Shown: positions 54,773 through 63,904 of the stretch, in pieces
How positions within the stretch are numbered: the first letter of the stretch is position 1
Layout: each line of letters begins with the position of its first letter
DNA from: Bradyrhizobium sp. 21
GTDB lineage: Bacteria; Pseudomonadota; Alphaproteobacteria; Rhizobiales; Xanthobacteraceae
NCBI RefSeq assembly: GCF_023073335.1
Contig: NZ_JADPJG010000005.1
Coordinates: forward strand, 44,563 to 108,562
DNA length: 64,000 nt
Reading direction: 5' to 3'
The notes under the pieces: generated by a model
Told to the model about the DNA's origin: nothing
The model's input: the letters and a program-made list of their open reading frames with translations, nothing else
The model's database searches: none
Program-made: the position numbers and the translations under genes

Positions 54773-55750
54773 ATGAGATTCGCGATCACCCTTGTTCTCG
54801 GCGCGGCGCTGCTTTCAAGCCCCGCCGCCGCTCAAACCGGAGGCAACGCCATTCCGACCACGACACCTAGCCTGACGATCAGCTTGGGCACCGCGACGCC
54901 CGGCGGCGGCTTTCCGCTCTATGGCAACGCCTTTGCGCAAGCGATGAACGCGGCCGATCCGCAAGTGATCATCGCCCCGCGCAACACCAAGGGCAGCAAC
55001 GAGAACATTCCGCTCTTGGAGAAGGGCGAGCTCGATCTCGCTCTGGTCGCGGGCGAGCCGGCCTATGAAGCCTTCGCCGGCATCGGCCGTGCGCCGGTGC
55101 GATTGAAGATCCTCACCGCGATCTATTCCAACCCTGGCATGTTCGTGGTGCGCGCGGACAGTCCGTACAAGACCATCCGCGATCTCGTCGGTCAGCCCGT
55201 CGCATTCGGCGCCAAGGGCTCCGGCCTGCCGATCCTGGCGCGCTACGTGCTCGATGGTCTCGGCCTGAAGCAGGACGAGGATTTCAAGGCTGTTTATCTC
55301 GACCGCGCCGGCGACGGCCCCGCGATGGTCGAGGACGGACGTGTCGCAGCACTCTGGGGCGCCGGAATCGGCTGGCCCGGCTTTGCCGCGGTGGCATCGA
55401 GTGCGTCAGGGGCGCGCTTCATTGCACCCAGTGCCGAGGAGATCGCCCGCATCCGCGCCAAGCATGCGTTCTTGAAGCCGCTGACTGTGCCGGCCGGCAG
55501 CTACCCGAAACAGTCCGAGCCGATCGCCTCGCTCGGCTCCTGGAGTTTTGTCCTCACGCGCGAGGATCTGCCCGACGATGTCGCCTATCGCCTCGCCAAG
55601 ACCCTGCATGGCGCCGAGGCGGTTTTCTGCAAGCAGCTCGCGCAGGCCTGCGAGACGACAGCGGCGAACACGGTGGCGGCCGCGCCGAAGCCGGAGCTGA
55701 TCCATCCCGGCGTGATGAAGTATTTTCGCGAGATCGGCGTGGTGAAATAG
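54773..55750 (+). CDS. TAXI-family TRAP transporter solute receptor
   Basis: From ATG 54773 the 325-residue protein has a signal peptide (ITLVLGAALLSSPAAA) and the TAXI-type opening LTISLGTATPGGGFPLYGNAFAQ. The segments DLALVAGEPAYEAF and PVAFGAKGSGLPILARYVL are also characteristic. These receptors deliver dicarboxylates or amino acids to TRAP-type permeases. No DctQM-like genes follow. The gene ends inside an inverted repeat shared with the convergent ABC receptor gene. Confidence 0.82.
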   Translation: MRFAITLVLGAALLSSPAAAQTGGNAIPTTTPSLTISLGTATPGGGFPLYGNAFAQAMNAADPQVIIAPRNTKGSNENIPLLEKGELDLALVAGEPAYEAFAGIGRAPVRLKILTAIYSNPGMFVVRADSPYKTIRDLVGQPVAFGAKGSGLPILARYVLDGLGLKQDEDFKAVYLDRAGDGPAMVEDGRVAALWGAGIGWPGFAAVASSASGARFIAPSAEEIARIRAKHAFLKPLTVPAGSYPKQSEPIASLGSWSFVLTREDLPDDVAYRLAKTLHGAEAVFCKQLAQACETTAANTVAAAPKPELIHPGVMKYFREIGVVK

Positions 55751-55816
55751 CGAATGGCGAGTCGCGAATAGCGAATGGAAGCGTCCCCCATTCGCTACTT
55801 CCTATTCGCCATTCGC
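55750..55816. repeat. nested inverted repeat between convergent genes
   Basis: GCGAATGGCGA at 55750-55760 is matched by its complement at 55806-55816, and TAGCGAATGG at 55769-55778 by its complement at 55788-55797, giving a nested hairpin. It occupies the 71-base gap of two convergent genes and may be a bidirectional terminator. The unit resembles a dispersed intergenic repeat type seen in Bradyrhizobium; that is from memory and not checked. Confidence 0.65.
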
Positions 55817-55821
55817 CAATC

Positions 55822-57051
55822 TCACTTCTTCACCATCGCACACGCCGGGTCCGGCGGGCCGAACGCCTTGTCGCCCGAGATCGTCGTGAGGATCTTGTAA
55901 TAGTCCCACGGATATTTGCTCTCCTCCGGCGTCTTCACCTGCACCAGCCAGAGGTCGTGCACCATCAGATTGTCCTCGCGCAGTTTGCCGTTGCGGGCGA
56001 AGAAATCCTCGATCGGCTTTTCCCGCATCTTCGCGGCGACCTTGAGCGGATCGTCGGTGCCGGTCTCCTTGATGGCGTTGAGATAGTGCATCACGCTCGA
56101 ATAGACGCCGGCCTGCCACATCGACGGCATCTTGTTCATCTTGGCGAAGTAGCGCTTCGACCATTCGCGGGTCTTGTCGTCCAGGTCCCAATAGAACGAG
56201 GTCGTCAGCAATAGCCCTTGCGCTGCCTGCAGGCCGAGGCCGTGGATGTCGGTGATCAGCGCCAGCAGCGCCGCCATCTGCTGGCCGCCCTTGAACACGC
56301 CGAACTCCGAGCCGGTCTTGATCTCGTTCATGTTGTTGGGGGGACCGGCGGCGATGCCGATGATCTTGGCCTTGGAGGCCTGCGCCTGCAGCACGAACGA
56401 AGAGAGGTCGGGGGTTGCCAGCGGCGGCCGCACCGAGCCCAGCACCTTGCCGCCATTGGCGGTCACGACCGCCGAGGCGTCGCGCTCCAGCGAATGGCCG
56501 AAGGCATAATCGTCGGTGATGAAGAACCAGCTGTCGCCGCCGCGCTTGACCACGGCGTCCGCGGTGCCGACCGCAAGCGCGCGGGTGTCGAACACCCACT
56601 GGATCGCATAGGGCGAGCAGAACTTGCCGTGGAAATCCGCGGTGCCGGTGGAGTGGGTGATGAACAGCCGCTTCTTCTCGTTGGCCATGTTCTGCACCGC
56701 GAGCCCGACCGCGGAGACCGGCACGTCGACGATCAGATCGACCTGGTCGACGTCGTACCAGCGCCGCGCGATCGCGCCGCCGATGTCGGCCTTGAGCTGG
56801 TGGTCGCCGACAACGATGCTGATCGGCTTGCCGAGCACGGTGCCGCCGAAATCGTCGATCGCCATCTGCGCCGCCGTCACCGAGCCCTGGCCGGTCGGCG
56901 CGGAGGCCGGGCCGTTCATGTCGGTGAGCACGCCGATCTTGACGACGTCGTCGGACACCTGCGCCGACGCTGTAGCCGGCAGCAGCGTTGCCGCCAGAAA
57001 CGTCGCTGCAGAGACGGCAGCGACCGGCAGTCCAAATCTCGTTGGCGTCAC
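55822..57051 (-). CDS. ABC transporter substrate-binding protein (type I, branched-chain amino acid-like)
   Basis: GTG 57051 has GGGAGG seven bases upstream and gives a 409-residue protein. A signal peptide (AAVSAATFLAATLLPATASA) precedes a Leu/Ile/Val-binding-type periplasmic domain with VVKIGVLTDMNGPAS, GQGSVTAAQMAIDDFGG and FITHSTGTADFHG. It could bind amino acids, amides or aromatic acids. No permease or ATPase genes are adjacent, so it works with distant subunits or is an orphan. Confidence 0.88.
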   Translation of the reverse strand: MTPTRFGLPVAAVSAATFLAATLLPATASAQVSDDVVKIGVLTDMNGPASAPTGQGSVTAAQMAIDDFGGTVLGKPISIVVGDHQLKADIGGAIARRWYDVDQVDLIVDVPVSAVGLAVQNMANEKKRLFITHSTGTADFHGKFCSPYAIQWVFDTRALAVGTADAVVKRGGDSWFFITDDYAFGHSLERDASAVVTANGGKVLGSVRPPLATPDLSSFVLQAQASKAKIIGIAAGPPNNMNEIKTGSEFGVFKGGQQMAALLALITDIHGLGLQAAQGLLLTTSFYWDLDDKTREWSKRYFAKMNKMPSMWQAGVYSSVMHYLNAIKETGTDDPLKVAAKMREKPIEDFFARNGKLREDNLMVHDLWLVQVKTPEESKYPWDYYKILTTISGDKAFGPPDPACAMVKK

Positions 57052-57152
57052 GCTTGTCCTCCCCTGATCCGGCGCGTTGGCCGGTGTTGCTCCCCGGGTA
57101 TGGCCCGGCTGAATTGGTTTCTTTTGCAACTATTTGGGGGCGGGCGTCAACG

Positions 57153-58046
57153 TCAGGCCGCGAAGCGGATTTGTCCGGCGGGCGAGGGATCGTAGCCGGT
57201 GAGCTCCTCGGCGCGCTGCAGCAGCCGCTTTTCGCTCAGAAACCGGATCAAGGCCTGCATGGCGGGGCGGAAATAGCTGCGCTGCCGCATCGCGAGGTCA
57301 AAATTCTCCCAGACCAACGGCACGAAATCGAGGCCGGCCGAGCGCGCCGCCGCACGCGTCGCGATGCCGCAATCGGCTTGTCCAGCGCGGACGATTTCGG
57401 CGAGATCCGGCCCGGTCAGGGCCGGCGTCTCGATCCGTCGCAAATCGCGCGTCGAGGCGCCGGCGCGCGTCAGCAGCACGTCGAGCAGCATCTGCGCGCC
57501 CGTGCCCTGTTGCCGCATCGCCATCCTGGCGCCGAGCGCGAGCACATCGGAGAGGCCGCGCAGCCGCTTGGGATTGCCCGGCGACAGCACGAGACCCTGC
57601 TCGCGGCGCACGAACGCGACCAGCAATGCATCATGCAGGTCCGGAGCGTCCCGCAGAGCCGTCACGCTGGCGTCAGCGGCAAGATTGCCGTCGGCGTCGA
57701 GGCTGTGGAAGTGCATTGCCACCGCCATCACCTCGTCGCGCTGGAGGCGCTCGAGCCCGCGCGCGCTGCCCTCGCTCATCGATCCCAGACCGGAGCCGGA
57801 TTCGCGTAAGGCCCAATCCAGAAGTTCGTCCTGGCTGCCGCCCACCACCGGGGGCGGCTCCGCGATCAGCATGCCGGCCGGACGCGCCAGTCCGGACAGC
57901 ACCCAGAGATCGAGCTCATGGCGCGGGAAGAGCCACTTTCCGGTCACCTTGGTGCAGGGGATCGCACCGGTGGTGACGAGTTCATATAGTTTGCGTTCGC
58001 CGAGCCGAAGATAGTCGGCGGCTTCGCTGGTCGTCAGGAATTCCAT
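57153..58046 (-). CDS. HTH (excisionase/MerR-like) - substrate-binding-like regulator
   Basis: The 297-residue protein has an N-terminal DNA-binding domain of the excisionase/MerR type (FLTTSEAADYLRLGERKLYELV, then KVTGKWLFPRHELD). The C-terminal domain resembles a periplasmic-binding-like effector module, as in proteins linked to molybdate/tungstate uptake (MRQQGTGAQMLLDVLL and DCGIATRAAARSAGLDFVPL). It is divergent from the TupA-like gene and probably senses the oxyanion or molybdenum cofactor to control it. A TGCAT-TCCT-ATGCA palindrome lies just upstream at 58049-58062. Confidence 0.8.
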   Translation of the reverse strand: MEFLTTSEAADYLRLGERKLYELVTTGAIPCTKVTGKWLFPRHELDLWVLSGLARPAGMLIAEPPPVVGGSQDELLDWALRESGSGLGSMSEGSARGLERLQRDEVMAVAMHFHSLDADGNLAADASVTALRDAPDLHDALLVAFVRREQGLVLSPGNPKRLRGLSDVLALGARMAMRQQGTGAQMLLDVLLTRAGASTRDLRRIETPALTGPDLAEIVRAGQADCGIATRAAARSAGLDFVPLVWENFDLAMRQRSYFRPAMQALIRFLSEKRLLQRAEELTGYDPSPAGQIRFAA

Positions 58047-58350
58047 CCTGCATTCCTATGCAAATTCTTGCTTCTTTTTAGCGCTCGACGCAGGTCGAAT
58101 TCTGCATTTCAAGTTTTGTCCGCAATGACCATGCCTGATCATCTCGCTGCTTTGCAACACATCCTCAAGCGCGATGTCTGCTTTGGTGAACGATCCTGAA
58201 TCGCTCGCGTGGTGCCGGCCTTGCGGCGGTCGCGGCCGCTCGACGCATTGCCGAAATGTCCCGAGTGGAGAGCGCAATGAGCAAACGCGTCACGAGTGCG
58301 GCGTAATCGATCATCATCATGATCGCTTCATAGCCAATGGGAACCTGATC
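58047..58350. other. regulatory region between HTH regulator and tupA
   Basis: The 304-base divergent gap carries a TGCAT-TCCT-ATGCA palindrome at 58049-58062 adjoining the regulator start, an AT-rich stretch at 58055-58085 and no supported gene. It should contain both promoters. Confidence 0.4.
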
Positions 58351-59184
58351 ATGGCCGTCCGCCGCCTGTCCGTTGCACTCCTGCTTCTCTGCGGTCTCGC
58401 CGCGGGCGTTGCAGCGTCATCCGCGGAGGATCGCGCGATCGTCCTGGCCACGACCACATCGACGCAGGAATCCGGCCTGCTCGATTATCTGCTGCCGATC
58501 TTCCGCGACAAAACCGGCATCGATGTCAAGGTGACCGCGCGGCGCGCGGACGAGGTGCTCAATGGGGCACGAAGGGGCGAAGTCGACGTCGTGCTGATGC
58601 ACGCGCGGCCGCAGGAGGAGAAATTCGTCGCCGACGGCTTTGCCGTGAAGCGCTTCGACGTGATGTACAACGACTATGTGCTGATCGGCCCGAAGAGCGA
58701 TCCCGCCGGTGTGAAGGGCAAGGACATCGCGACCGCGCTGAAGGCGATCGAGGCCAAGGGCGCGCCGTTCGTGACGCGCGGCGATGGCTCGGGCACGCAT
58801 GCCGCGGAGCTCGCGCTCTGGATCGTCGCCGGCATCGACATTGCCAGCGTCAAGGGCGCCTGGTACCGCGAAGCCAAGCAGGGCATGGCCTCAGCCCTCG
58901 ACGCCGCGCGCACGGCGAATGCCTATGTGCTGTCCGACCGCGGTAGCTGGATCACCTTCAAGGAGCGCGGCGACCTCGACATCGTCGTCGAAGGCGACAA
59001 GCGGCTGCTCAATCAGTACGGCGTGATGCTGGCGAACCCCGCGAAGTTTCCGAACGTGAAGAAAGAACCGGGGCAGACCTTCGTCGACTGGCTGATCTCG
59101 CCCGAAGGGCAGGCGGCGATCGCCGGCTACAAGGTCGACGGCCAACAGCTGTTCTTCCCCAACGCGGACAAGTCGGGCGGCTGA
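58351..59184 (+). CDS. tupA: TupA-like tungstate/molybdate-binding protein
   Basis: From ATG 58351 the 277-residue protein has a signal peptide (LSVALLLLCGLAAGVAAS). The oxyanion-binding motif TTTSTQESGLLD is at about 34-45, and DVVLMHARPQEEKFV and VMYNDYVLIGP are also typical of TupA. TupA binds tungstate very tightly and can discriminate it from molybdate. No TupB/TupC genes follow directly. Its neighbours are MoeA-like genes, which supports supply of metal for a molybdopterin enzyme such as formate dehydrogenase. Confidence 0.85.
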   Translation: MAVRRLSVALLLLCGLAAGVAASSAEDRAIVLATTTSTQESGLLDYLLPIFRDKTGIDVKVTARRADEVLNGARRGEVDVVLMHARPQEEKFVADGFAVKRFDVMYNDYVLIGPKSDPAGVKGKDIATALKAIEAKGAPFVTRGDGSGTHAAELALWIVAGIDIASVKGAWYREAKQGMASALDAARTANAYVLSDRGSWITFKERGDLDIVVEGDKRLLNQYGVMLANPAKFPNVKKEPGQTFVDWLISPEGQAAIAGYKVDGQQLFFPNADKSGG

Positions 59185-59238
59185 CGTTCGCATCGCCGGC
59201 GGTTGCCAAACCAGGCGATGCATGGTCCACCATGGTGC

Positions 59239-60345
59239 ATGACCCAGCGCCTGCCGCCATCGCTGACGCCGCTCGACACCGCGCTCGCGGCGTTGCTGAA
59301 AGGGCTTGATCCGCTCGCGCCGGTGGTGTTGCCGCTGGCTGAAGCGGCCGGCTGCATCGCGGCGGGTACGGCGCTGCTTGCGGCCCATCCGCCTCGCGAC
59401 GTCGCTGCCGCGGACGGCTGGGCATTGTGCGCCAATGATCTGGTCGGCGCGTCCTCCTATTCACCGCTGCTTCTGACAATCGCGCCGGCCTGGGTCGATG
59501 CGGGCGACGCGATGCCGGCGGGATGCGACTGTGTGCTCGATGCCGACACCGTCGAGGTGTCTGGTCCGCTCGCCCAGGTGCTGGCTGAGGGCGTGCCGGG
59601 GCAGGGCGTCAGGCGCGCTGGAAGTGACATCGACGGACGCACGCCTGCCGCGCCGGAAGGCTATCCGGTCAGTCCTGCCGCTCTGCTGCTCGCGCGCGCG
59701 GCCGGTGTTGAAAAGCTGAGCGTACGCCGTCCGCGGCTGCGCATTGTCAATGTATCGGGCGCAACGGTGACCATGCATCTGATTGCGGATATCGCGCGCG
59801 CCGCAGGGCTGGATGTGCAAACGCAAGAGGCTGGCGCGCGAGACGCGGTATCGATCGCGGAGGCGTTCGGCACTCCCACCTGCGATCTCCTGCTGACGGT
59901 TGGTGGCAGCGGTGTCGGCCGCCACGATGCAGCAGTCACCGCGCTGGCCCAGCGTGGTGATGTGATCGCCCATGGTCTTGCGCTTCAGCCCGGACGCACC
60001 GCCGCGGTCGGGCGGCTCGGGCGGGTTTCTGTCGTCGCCTTGCCCGGTTCGCCGGACCATGCGCTCGCGGCCTGGTTCGCGCTCGTGCTCCCGCTCGTCG
60101 ATCGTCTGTCGGCGCGGCTGCCGCGTCGACAGACGACCCTGCCGCTCGCACGAAAAATCACATCCAGCGTCGGCATCGCTGAAATTGCCCTGCTGGCCGA
60201 GGAACATCATGCGTGGGTGCCGCTTGCGGTCAGCGAATGGCCGCTCCAGGCAATTGCACGTGCCGATGCATGGCTGCTCGTTCCCGCCGGCCACGAGGGA
60301 TTTGCGGCAGGTGCGCCGGTCGATGCCTATCTGATGCGGGAATGA
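59239..60345 (+). CDS. MoeA-like molybdopterin-binding protein
   Basis: The 368-residue protein starts at ATG 59239. It has a MoeA-type N-terminal region (PLDTALAALLKGLDPLAPVVL, then DVAAADGWALCANDL in place of the usual D-G-Y/F-A core), a gephyrin-like middle and C-terminal MoCF-like stretch LLLTVGGSGVGRHDAAVTAL. The MoCF motif and the PGSPDHAL loop are present, but key acidic residues are changed relative to canonical MoeA, so activity in molybdenum insertion is uncertain. It is followed within 12 bases by the MoeA fusion gene. Confidence 0.8.
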   Translation: MTQRLPPSLTPLDTALAALLKGLDPLAPVVLPLAEAAGCIAAGTALLAAHPPRDVAAADGWALCANDLVGASSYSPLLLTIAPAWVDAGDAMPAGCDCVLDADTVEVSGPLAQVLAEGVPGQGVRRAGSDIDGRTPAAPEGYPVSPAALLLARAAGVEKLSVRRPRLRIVNVSGATVTMHLIADIARAAGLDVQTQEAGARDAVSIAEAFGTPTCDLLLTVGGSGVGRHDAAVTALAQRGDVIAHGLALQPGRTAAVGRLGRVSVVALPGSPDHALAAWFALVLPLVDRLSARLPRRQTTLPLARKITSSVGIAEIALLAEEHHAWVPLAVSEWPLQAIARADAWLLVPAGHEGFAAGAPVDAYLMRE

Positions 60346-60357
60346 TATGGGTTTGGC

Positions 60358-62307
60358 ATGACGACGATCCCGCAGTCGCAAGTCCGCAGCGCGCTCGAAC
60401 AGGAGCAGTTCCTCAAGATCCTTTCTCGCGAGGAGGCGTTGGCACGCTTCGAGGCCGCGCTGTTCCCGCGCGCGATCCCGAGCGAATCCCGCAAGCTTGC
60501 CGATGCGCTCGGTTCGGCGCTCGCTGAAGACATCACTGCGCCGATCGACGTGCCGCCGTTCGACCGGTCCAATGTCGACGGTTTTGCGGTGCGCTCGGCG
60601 GACCTTACAGCCGCTGGCGAGGGCGCACCGGTTCGCCTCCGGCTGAACGGCGAGACCATTCACTGCGGCACCGCACCGGCGCTGCAAGTGGCGGCGGGAA
60701 GCGCAACGCCGATCGCGACCGGGGGTCCGCTGCCGCGCGGCGCCGATGCCGTGGTCATGGTCGAGCACACCCAACCGGCCGGCCCCGACGCGATCGAAGT
60801 CCGTCGCGCTGCGTCGCCCGGCCAATTCATATCCTATGCAGGATCCGACATCGCGCGCGGCGAGGCGCTGCTGCGGGCCGGCACGCTCATCGGCTCGCGC
60901 GAGATCGGCATGCTGGCGGCCTGCGGCATTGCAGACGTGACTGTCGCGCGAAAACCGCGCGTTGCAGTCATCTCCACCGGCGACGAATTGGTTCAGCCTG
61001 GCGAGTTGCTCGCACCCGCTGCTATCTACGACACCAACGGCGCCATCGTCGCTGCCGCGATCGACGAGAACGGCGGCGAGGCGTTTTTCCTCGGCGCCAT
61101 TCCTGACGATGAAGCCAAGCTCGAAGCCGCCATGCGCCGCGCGCTTGCGGATTCCGACATGCTGGTGCTCTCGGGTGGCACTTCAAAAGGCGCGGGCGAT
61201 CTCTCTCACCGCATCATCGACCGGCTCGGCGAGCCCGGCATCATCGCGCATGGCGTTGCGCTCAAGCCCGGCAAACCGTTGTGTCTTGCGGTGTGCGATG
61301 GCAAGCCGGTGGTGATCCTGCCGGGTTTTCCGACCTCGGCGATGTTCACCTTCCACGACATGATCGTGCCGGTGCTGCGCAGGATGGCCGGACTGCCGCC
61401 GCGCTCCGACGCCAAGGTCAGCGCGACCGTGCCGGTGCGAATTGCTTCGGAGCTTGGCCGTACCGAATTCGTCATGGTCTCGCTGGTCGAGGGCAAGGAC
61501 GGCCTGATCGCTTATCCCTCCGGCAAGGGGTCCGGCGCGATCACGTCGTTCTCGCAGGCCGACGGCTTTCTGCGCATCGACGCGCTTGCCGACCAGATGC
61601 CGGCAGGGACCGAAGCCGAGGTGACGCTGTTCACGCCGCATGTGCGGGTACCCGATCTCGTCATCGTCGGCAGCCATTGCACTGGCCTCGATCTCGTCAC
61701 CGCGCAACTCGCCCATGCCGGCCTCACCGTGCGTTCGATCGCGGTCGGCAGTCTCGGTGGGCTCGCGGCGGCGAAACGCGGCGAATGCGATCTGGCGCCG
61801 ATCCATCTGTTCGACGACAAGAGCGAGACCTACAACACGCCCTACCTCGTCGAGGGACTGGAGCTCGTCCCGGGCTGGCGGCGAATGCAGGGCATTGTCT
61901 TCCGCAAGGGCGACAAGCGTTTCGAAGGCCAGGACGCGAAGGACGCGGTCGTCGCCGCGCTCGCCGATTCCGCCTGCATCATGGTCAACCGCAACCAGGG
62001 CGCCGGCACGCGCATCCTGATCGACCGGCTGCTTGGTGGTGCGCGCCCGGAAGGCTATTGGAACCAGCCGCGCTCGCACAACGCAGTGGCTGCCGCCATC
62101 GCGCAGGGCCGCGCCGACTGGGGCATGACCATTGCGCCGGTCGCCCATGCGGTCGGCCTCGGTTTCATTCCGCTCGCGGAAGAGCATTATGATTTTGCGC
62201 TGGTGACGGCGCGCAAAGACCGCCCGGCGGTGCGGGCTTTTCTCGATGCGCTCGGCTCGGACGAGGCCCGCGCTGCGCTGGAGCGGTCCGGATTTCGGCC
62301 GGCCTAG
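60358..62307 (+). CDS. moeA: MoeA fused to a periplasmic-binding-like domain
   Basis: The 649-residue protein combines a full MoeA (about 20-430) with a C-terminal PBP-like domain (about 435-645). The MoeA part has PPFDRSNVDGFAVR, ISTGDELVQPGE, YDTNGAIVAAAI, LSGGTSKGAGDLSHR and LPGFPTSAMFTF, all in the right order. The added domain contains DLVIVGSHCTGLDLVTAQL and NRNQGAGTRILIDRLL, resembling the effector of the upstream HTH regulator. It may bind tungstate, molybdate or cofactor to control metal insertion. MoeA inserts the metal into adenylated molybdopterin. Confidence 0.88.
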   Translation: MTTIPQSQVRSALEQEQFLKILSREEALARFEAALFPRAIPSESRKLADALGSALAEDITAPIDVPPFDRSNVDGFAVRSADLTAAGEGAPVRLRLNGETIHCGTAPALQVAAGSATPIATGGPLPRGADAVVMVEHTQPAGPDAIEVRRAASPGQFISYAGSDIARGEALLRAGTLIGSREIGMLAACGIADVTVARKPRVAVISTGDELVQPGELLAPAAIYDTNGAIVAAAIDENGGEAFFLGAIPDDEAKLEAAMRRALADSDMLVLSGGTSKGAGDLSHRIIDRLGEPGIIAHGVALKPGKPLCLAVCDGKPVVILPGFPTSAMFTFHDMIVPVLRRMAGLPPRSDAKVSATVPVRIASELGRTEFVMVSLVEGKDGLIAYPSGKGSGAITSFSQADGFLRIDALADQMPAGTEAEVTLFTPHVRVPDLVIVGSHCTGLDLVTAQLAHAGLTVRSIAVGSLGGLAAAKRGECDLAPIHLFDDKSETYNTPYLVEGLELVPGWRRMQGIVFRKGDKRFEGQDAKDAVVAALADSACIMVNRNQGAGTRILIDRLLGGARPEGYWNQPRSHNAVAAAIAQGRADWGMTIAPVAHAVGLGFIPLAEEHYDFALVTARKDRPAVRAFLDALGSDEARAALERSGFRPA

Positions 62308-62388
62308 ACGACCGGCGATGCGGCGTTCGCCACCGCCGTTCAACAGGGACAGTCCAGTGAACGGCCTTGGCTGCCTCAAGTCGCAACT

Positions 62389-63033
62389 TTATTGAGACGT
62401 TGCGTCCAGCGCGGCCAGCCGCTCGGCTTCCGCGATATCCTCGACCGTGTTGGCATTGAAGAACGGATCGAGCGGCTCGGTCGGCCACGTCACTGTCGCG
62501 AGCGGGTAGCGCGCGGTCCAGCGATCGATCTTGCGGAGATCCTCGACGACCAGCGCGTGACGCAGCTCGCCGCGCAAGCCAACGCGCCACAAGCCTATCA
62601 CCGGATGCGACTGCTCGCCTGATGCGGCGACCGCGAGCTGCGCGCTCTCCCGTTCTCGCGCTTCGTGCAGGCGCGCCACGAGATCGCGCGGCAGGAACGG
62701 GCAGTCGCCGGCGGCGCTGAGCACCCACTCGACGTCCGGCCGATTCGCCGCGGTCCAGTCGAGCGCGGCGAGGATGCCGGCGAGCGGGCCGGGAAAGCCG
62801 GGGACATCGTCGGCTATGACCTGCAAGCCGAACGCGGCGAAACGCGCGGGATCGCCATTGGCGTTGAGGATCAGTCCGCTGCACTGGGGCGAAAGGCGCG
62901 CGATCACGCGCTCCAGAATGGTGCGGCCGCCGATGGTGCGCATCGGCTTGTCGCCGCCCCCCATGCGCCGTGCCAGGCCGCCTGCGAGCAGCACGCCTTG
63001 GGTGGTCGGAAAGCTAGTCGTCACCACCTTCAC
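62389..63033 (-). CDS. mobA: molybdenum cofactor guanylyltransferase
   Basis: The 214-residue protein has the nucleotide-binding start [18 protein letters not shown]. The motif [11 protein letters not shown] and the catalytic-core segment [16 protein letters not shown] follow, as in MobA. It attaches GMP to the molybdenum cofactor to give the MGD form used by formate dehydrogenases. The start is probably GTG 63033, overlapping the fdhD end by 20 bases; GTG 63024 is possible. Co-transcription with fdhD fits maturation of a formate dehydrogenase. Confidence 0.9.
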   Translation of the reverse strand: MKVVTTSFPTTQGVLLAGGLARRMGGGDKPMRTIGGRTILERVIARLSPQCSGLILNANGDPARFAAFGLQVIADDVPGFPGPLAGILAALDWTAANRPDVEWVLSAAGDCPFLPRDLVARLHEARERESAQLAVAASGEQSHPVIGLWRVGLRGELRHALVVEDLRKIDRWTARYPLATVTWPTEPLDPFFNANTVEDIAEAERLAALDATSQ

Positions 63034-63904
63034 CCTTGCGCTTGTGCCTGGCCGACTCCTCCTCGACGTAAGCGAGGTTCTGGTCGTAGACGATGCGCTC
63101 CTCGCCCGCGAGTGCGATGAAGCGCTTTCCGCGCGCGCGCCCGACCAGCGTCAAGCCCACCTGCCGGGCGAGATCGACGCCCCAGGCGGTGAAGCCGGAG
63201 CGCGACACCAGGATCGGAATCCCCATCCGCACCGTCTTGATCACCATCTCCGAGGTGAGGCGTCCCGTGGTGTAGAGGATCTTGTCGGAGGCATCGACGC
63301 CGTGGCGGTACATCCAGCCCGCGATCTTGTCGACGGCGTTGTGGCGGCCGACGTCCTCGGTATAGCAGAGCGGTTCTCCCTCTCTACACAGCACGCAGCC
63401 GTGGATCGCGCCGGCCTCCAGATAGAGCGAGGGCATGGTGTTGATGGTTTGCGTCATCTGGTAGAGCCAGGAGGTGCGCAGCTCGGCCTTCGGCAGCGCG
63501 ACGCTCTCGACCGCTTCGAGAAGGTCGCCGAAGGCGGTGCCCTGCGCGCAGCCCGAAGTCTGCGTGCGTTTCTTCAGCTTGGCTTCGAAATTGGTGTGGT
63601 GTTCGGTGCGCACCACGACCACCTGGAGGTCGTCGTCGTATTCGACCTCGGTGACCGCGTCACTATATTTCAGCATGTTCTGGTTGAGCAAATAGCCCAG
63701 TGCCAGATATTCCGGATAGTCGCCGATCGTCATCATGGTGACGATTTCCTGCGCATTCAGGTAGAGCGTCAGCGGCCGCTCCACCGGTACCTTGATCGTG
63801 ACTTTTGCGCCGCTCTGGTCGGTCCCGGTCACGCTCTCGGTCAGGCGCGGGTCTTCGGGGGTCGGTGCGATCAGGGGCACCGGGGCTTTGTCGATCTTCA
63901 TCAT
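63014..63904 (-). CDS. fdhD: formate dehydrogenase accessory sulfurtransferase FdhD
   Basis: The 296-residue protein has FdhD signatures: [32 protein letters not shown] with Cys119, the [10 protein letters not shown] segment and [17 protein letters not shown], then [10 protein letters not shown] and [13 protein letters not shown]. FdhD moves sulfur from a cysteine desulfurase to the molybdenum cofactor before insertion into formate dehydrogenase. The first Cys of the E. coli CxxC loop is kept but the second is replaced here, so sulfur transfer would use a single Cys. It is the first gene of the leftward fdhD-mobA pair. Confidence 0.92.
   Translation of the reverse strand: MMKIDKAPVPLIAPTPEDPRLTESVTGTDQSGAKVTIKVPVERPLTLYLNAQEIVTMMTIGDYPEYLALGYLLNQNMLKYSDAVTEVEYDDDLQVVVVRTEHHTNFEAKLKKRTQTSGCAQGTAFGDLLEAVESVALPKAELRTSWLYQMTQTINTMPSLYLEAGAIHGCVLCREGEPLCYTEDVGRHNAVDKIAGWMYRHGVDASDKILYTTGRLTSEMVIKTVRMGIPILVSRSGFTAWGVDLARQVGLTLVGRARGKRFIALAGEERIVYDQNLAYVEEESARHKRKGEGGDD

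Noticed and set aside
59220..59242. ATGCATGG/CCATGGTGCAT near-palindrome at the MoeA-like start as an operator
   Set aside because: The arms are imperfect and overlap the start codon; no second copy was found, so chance is more likely.
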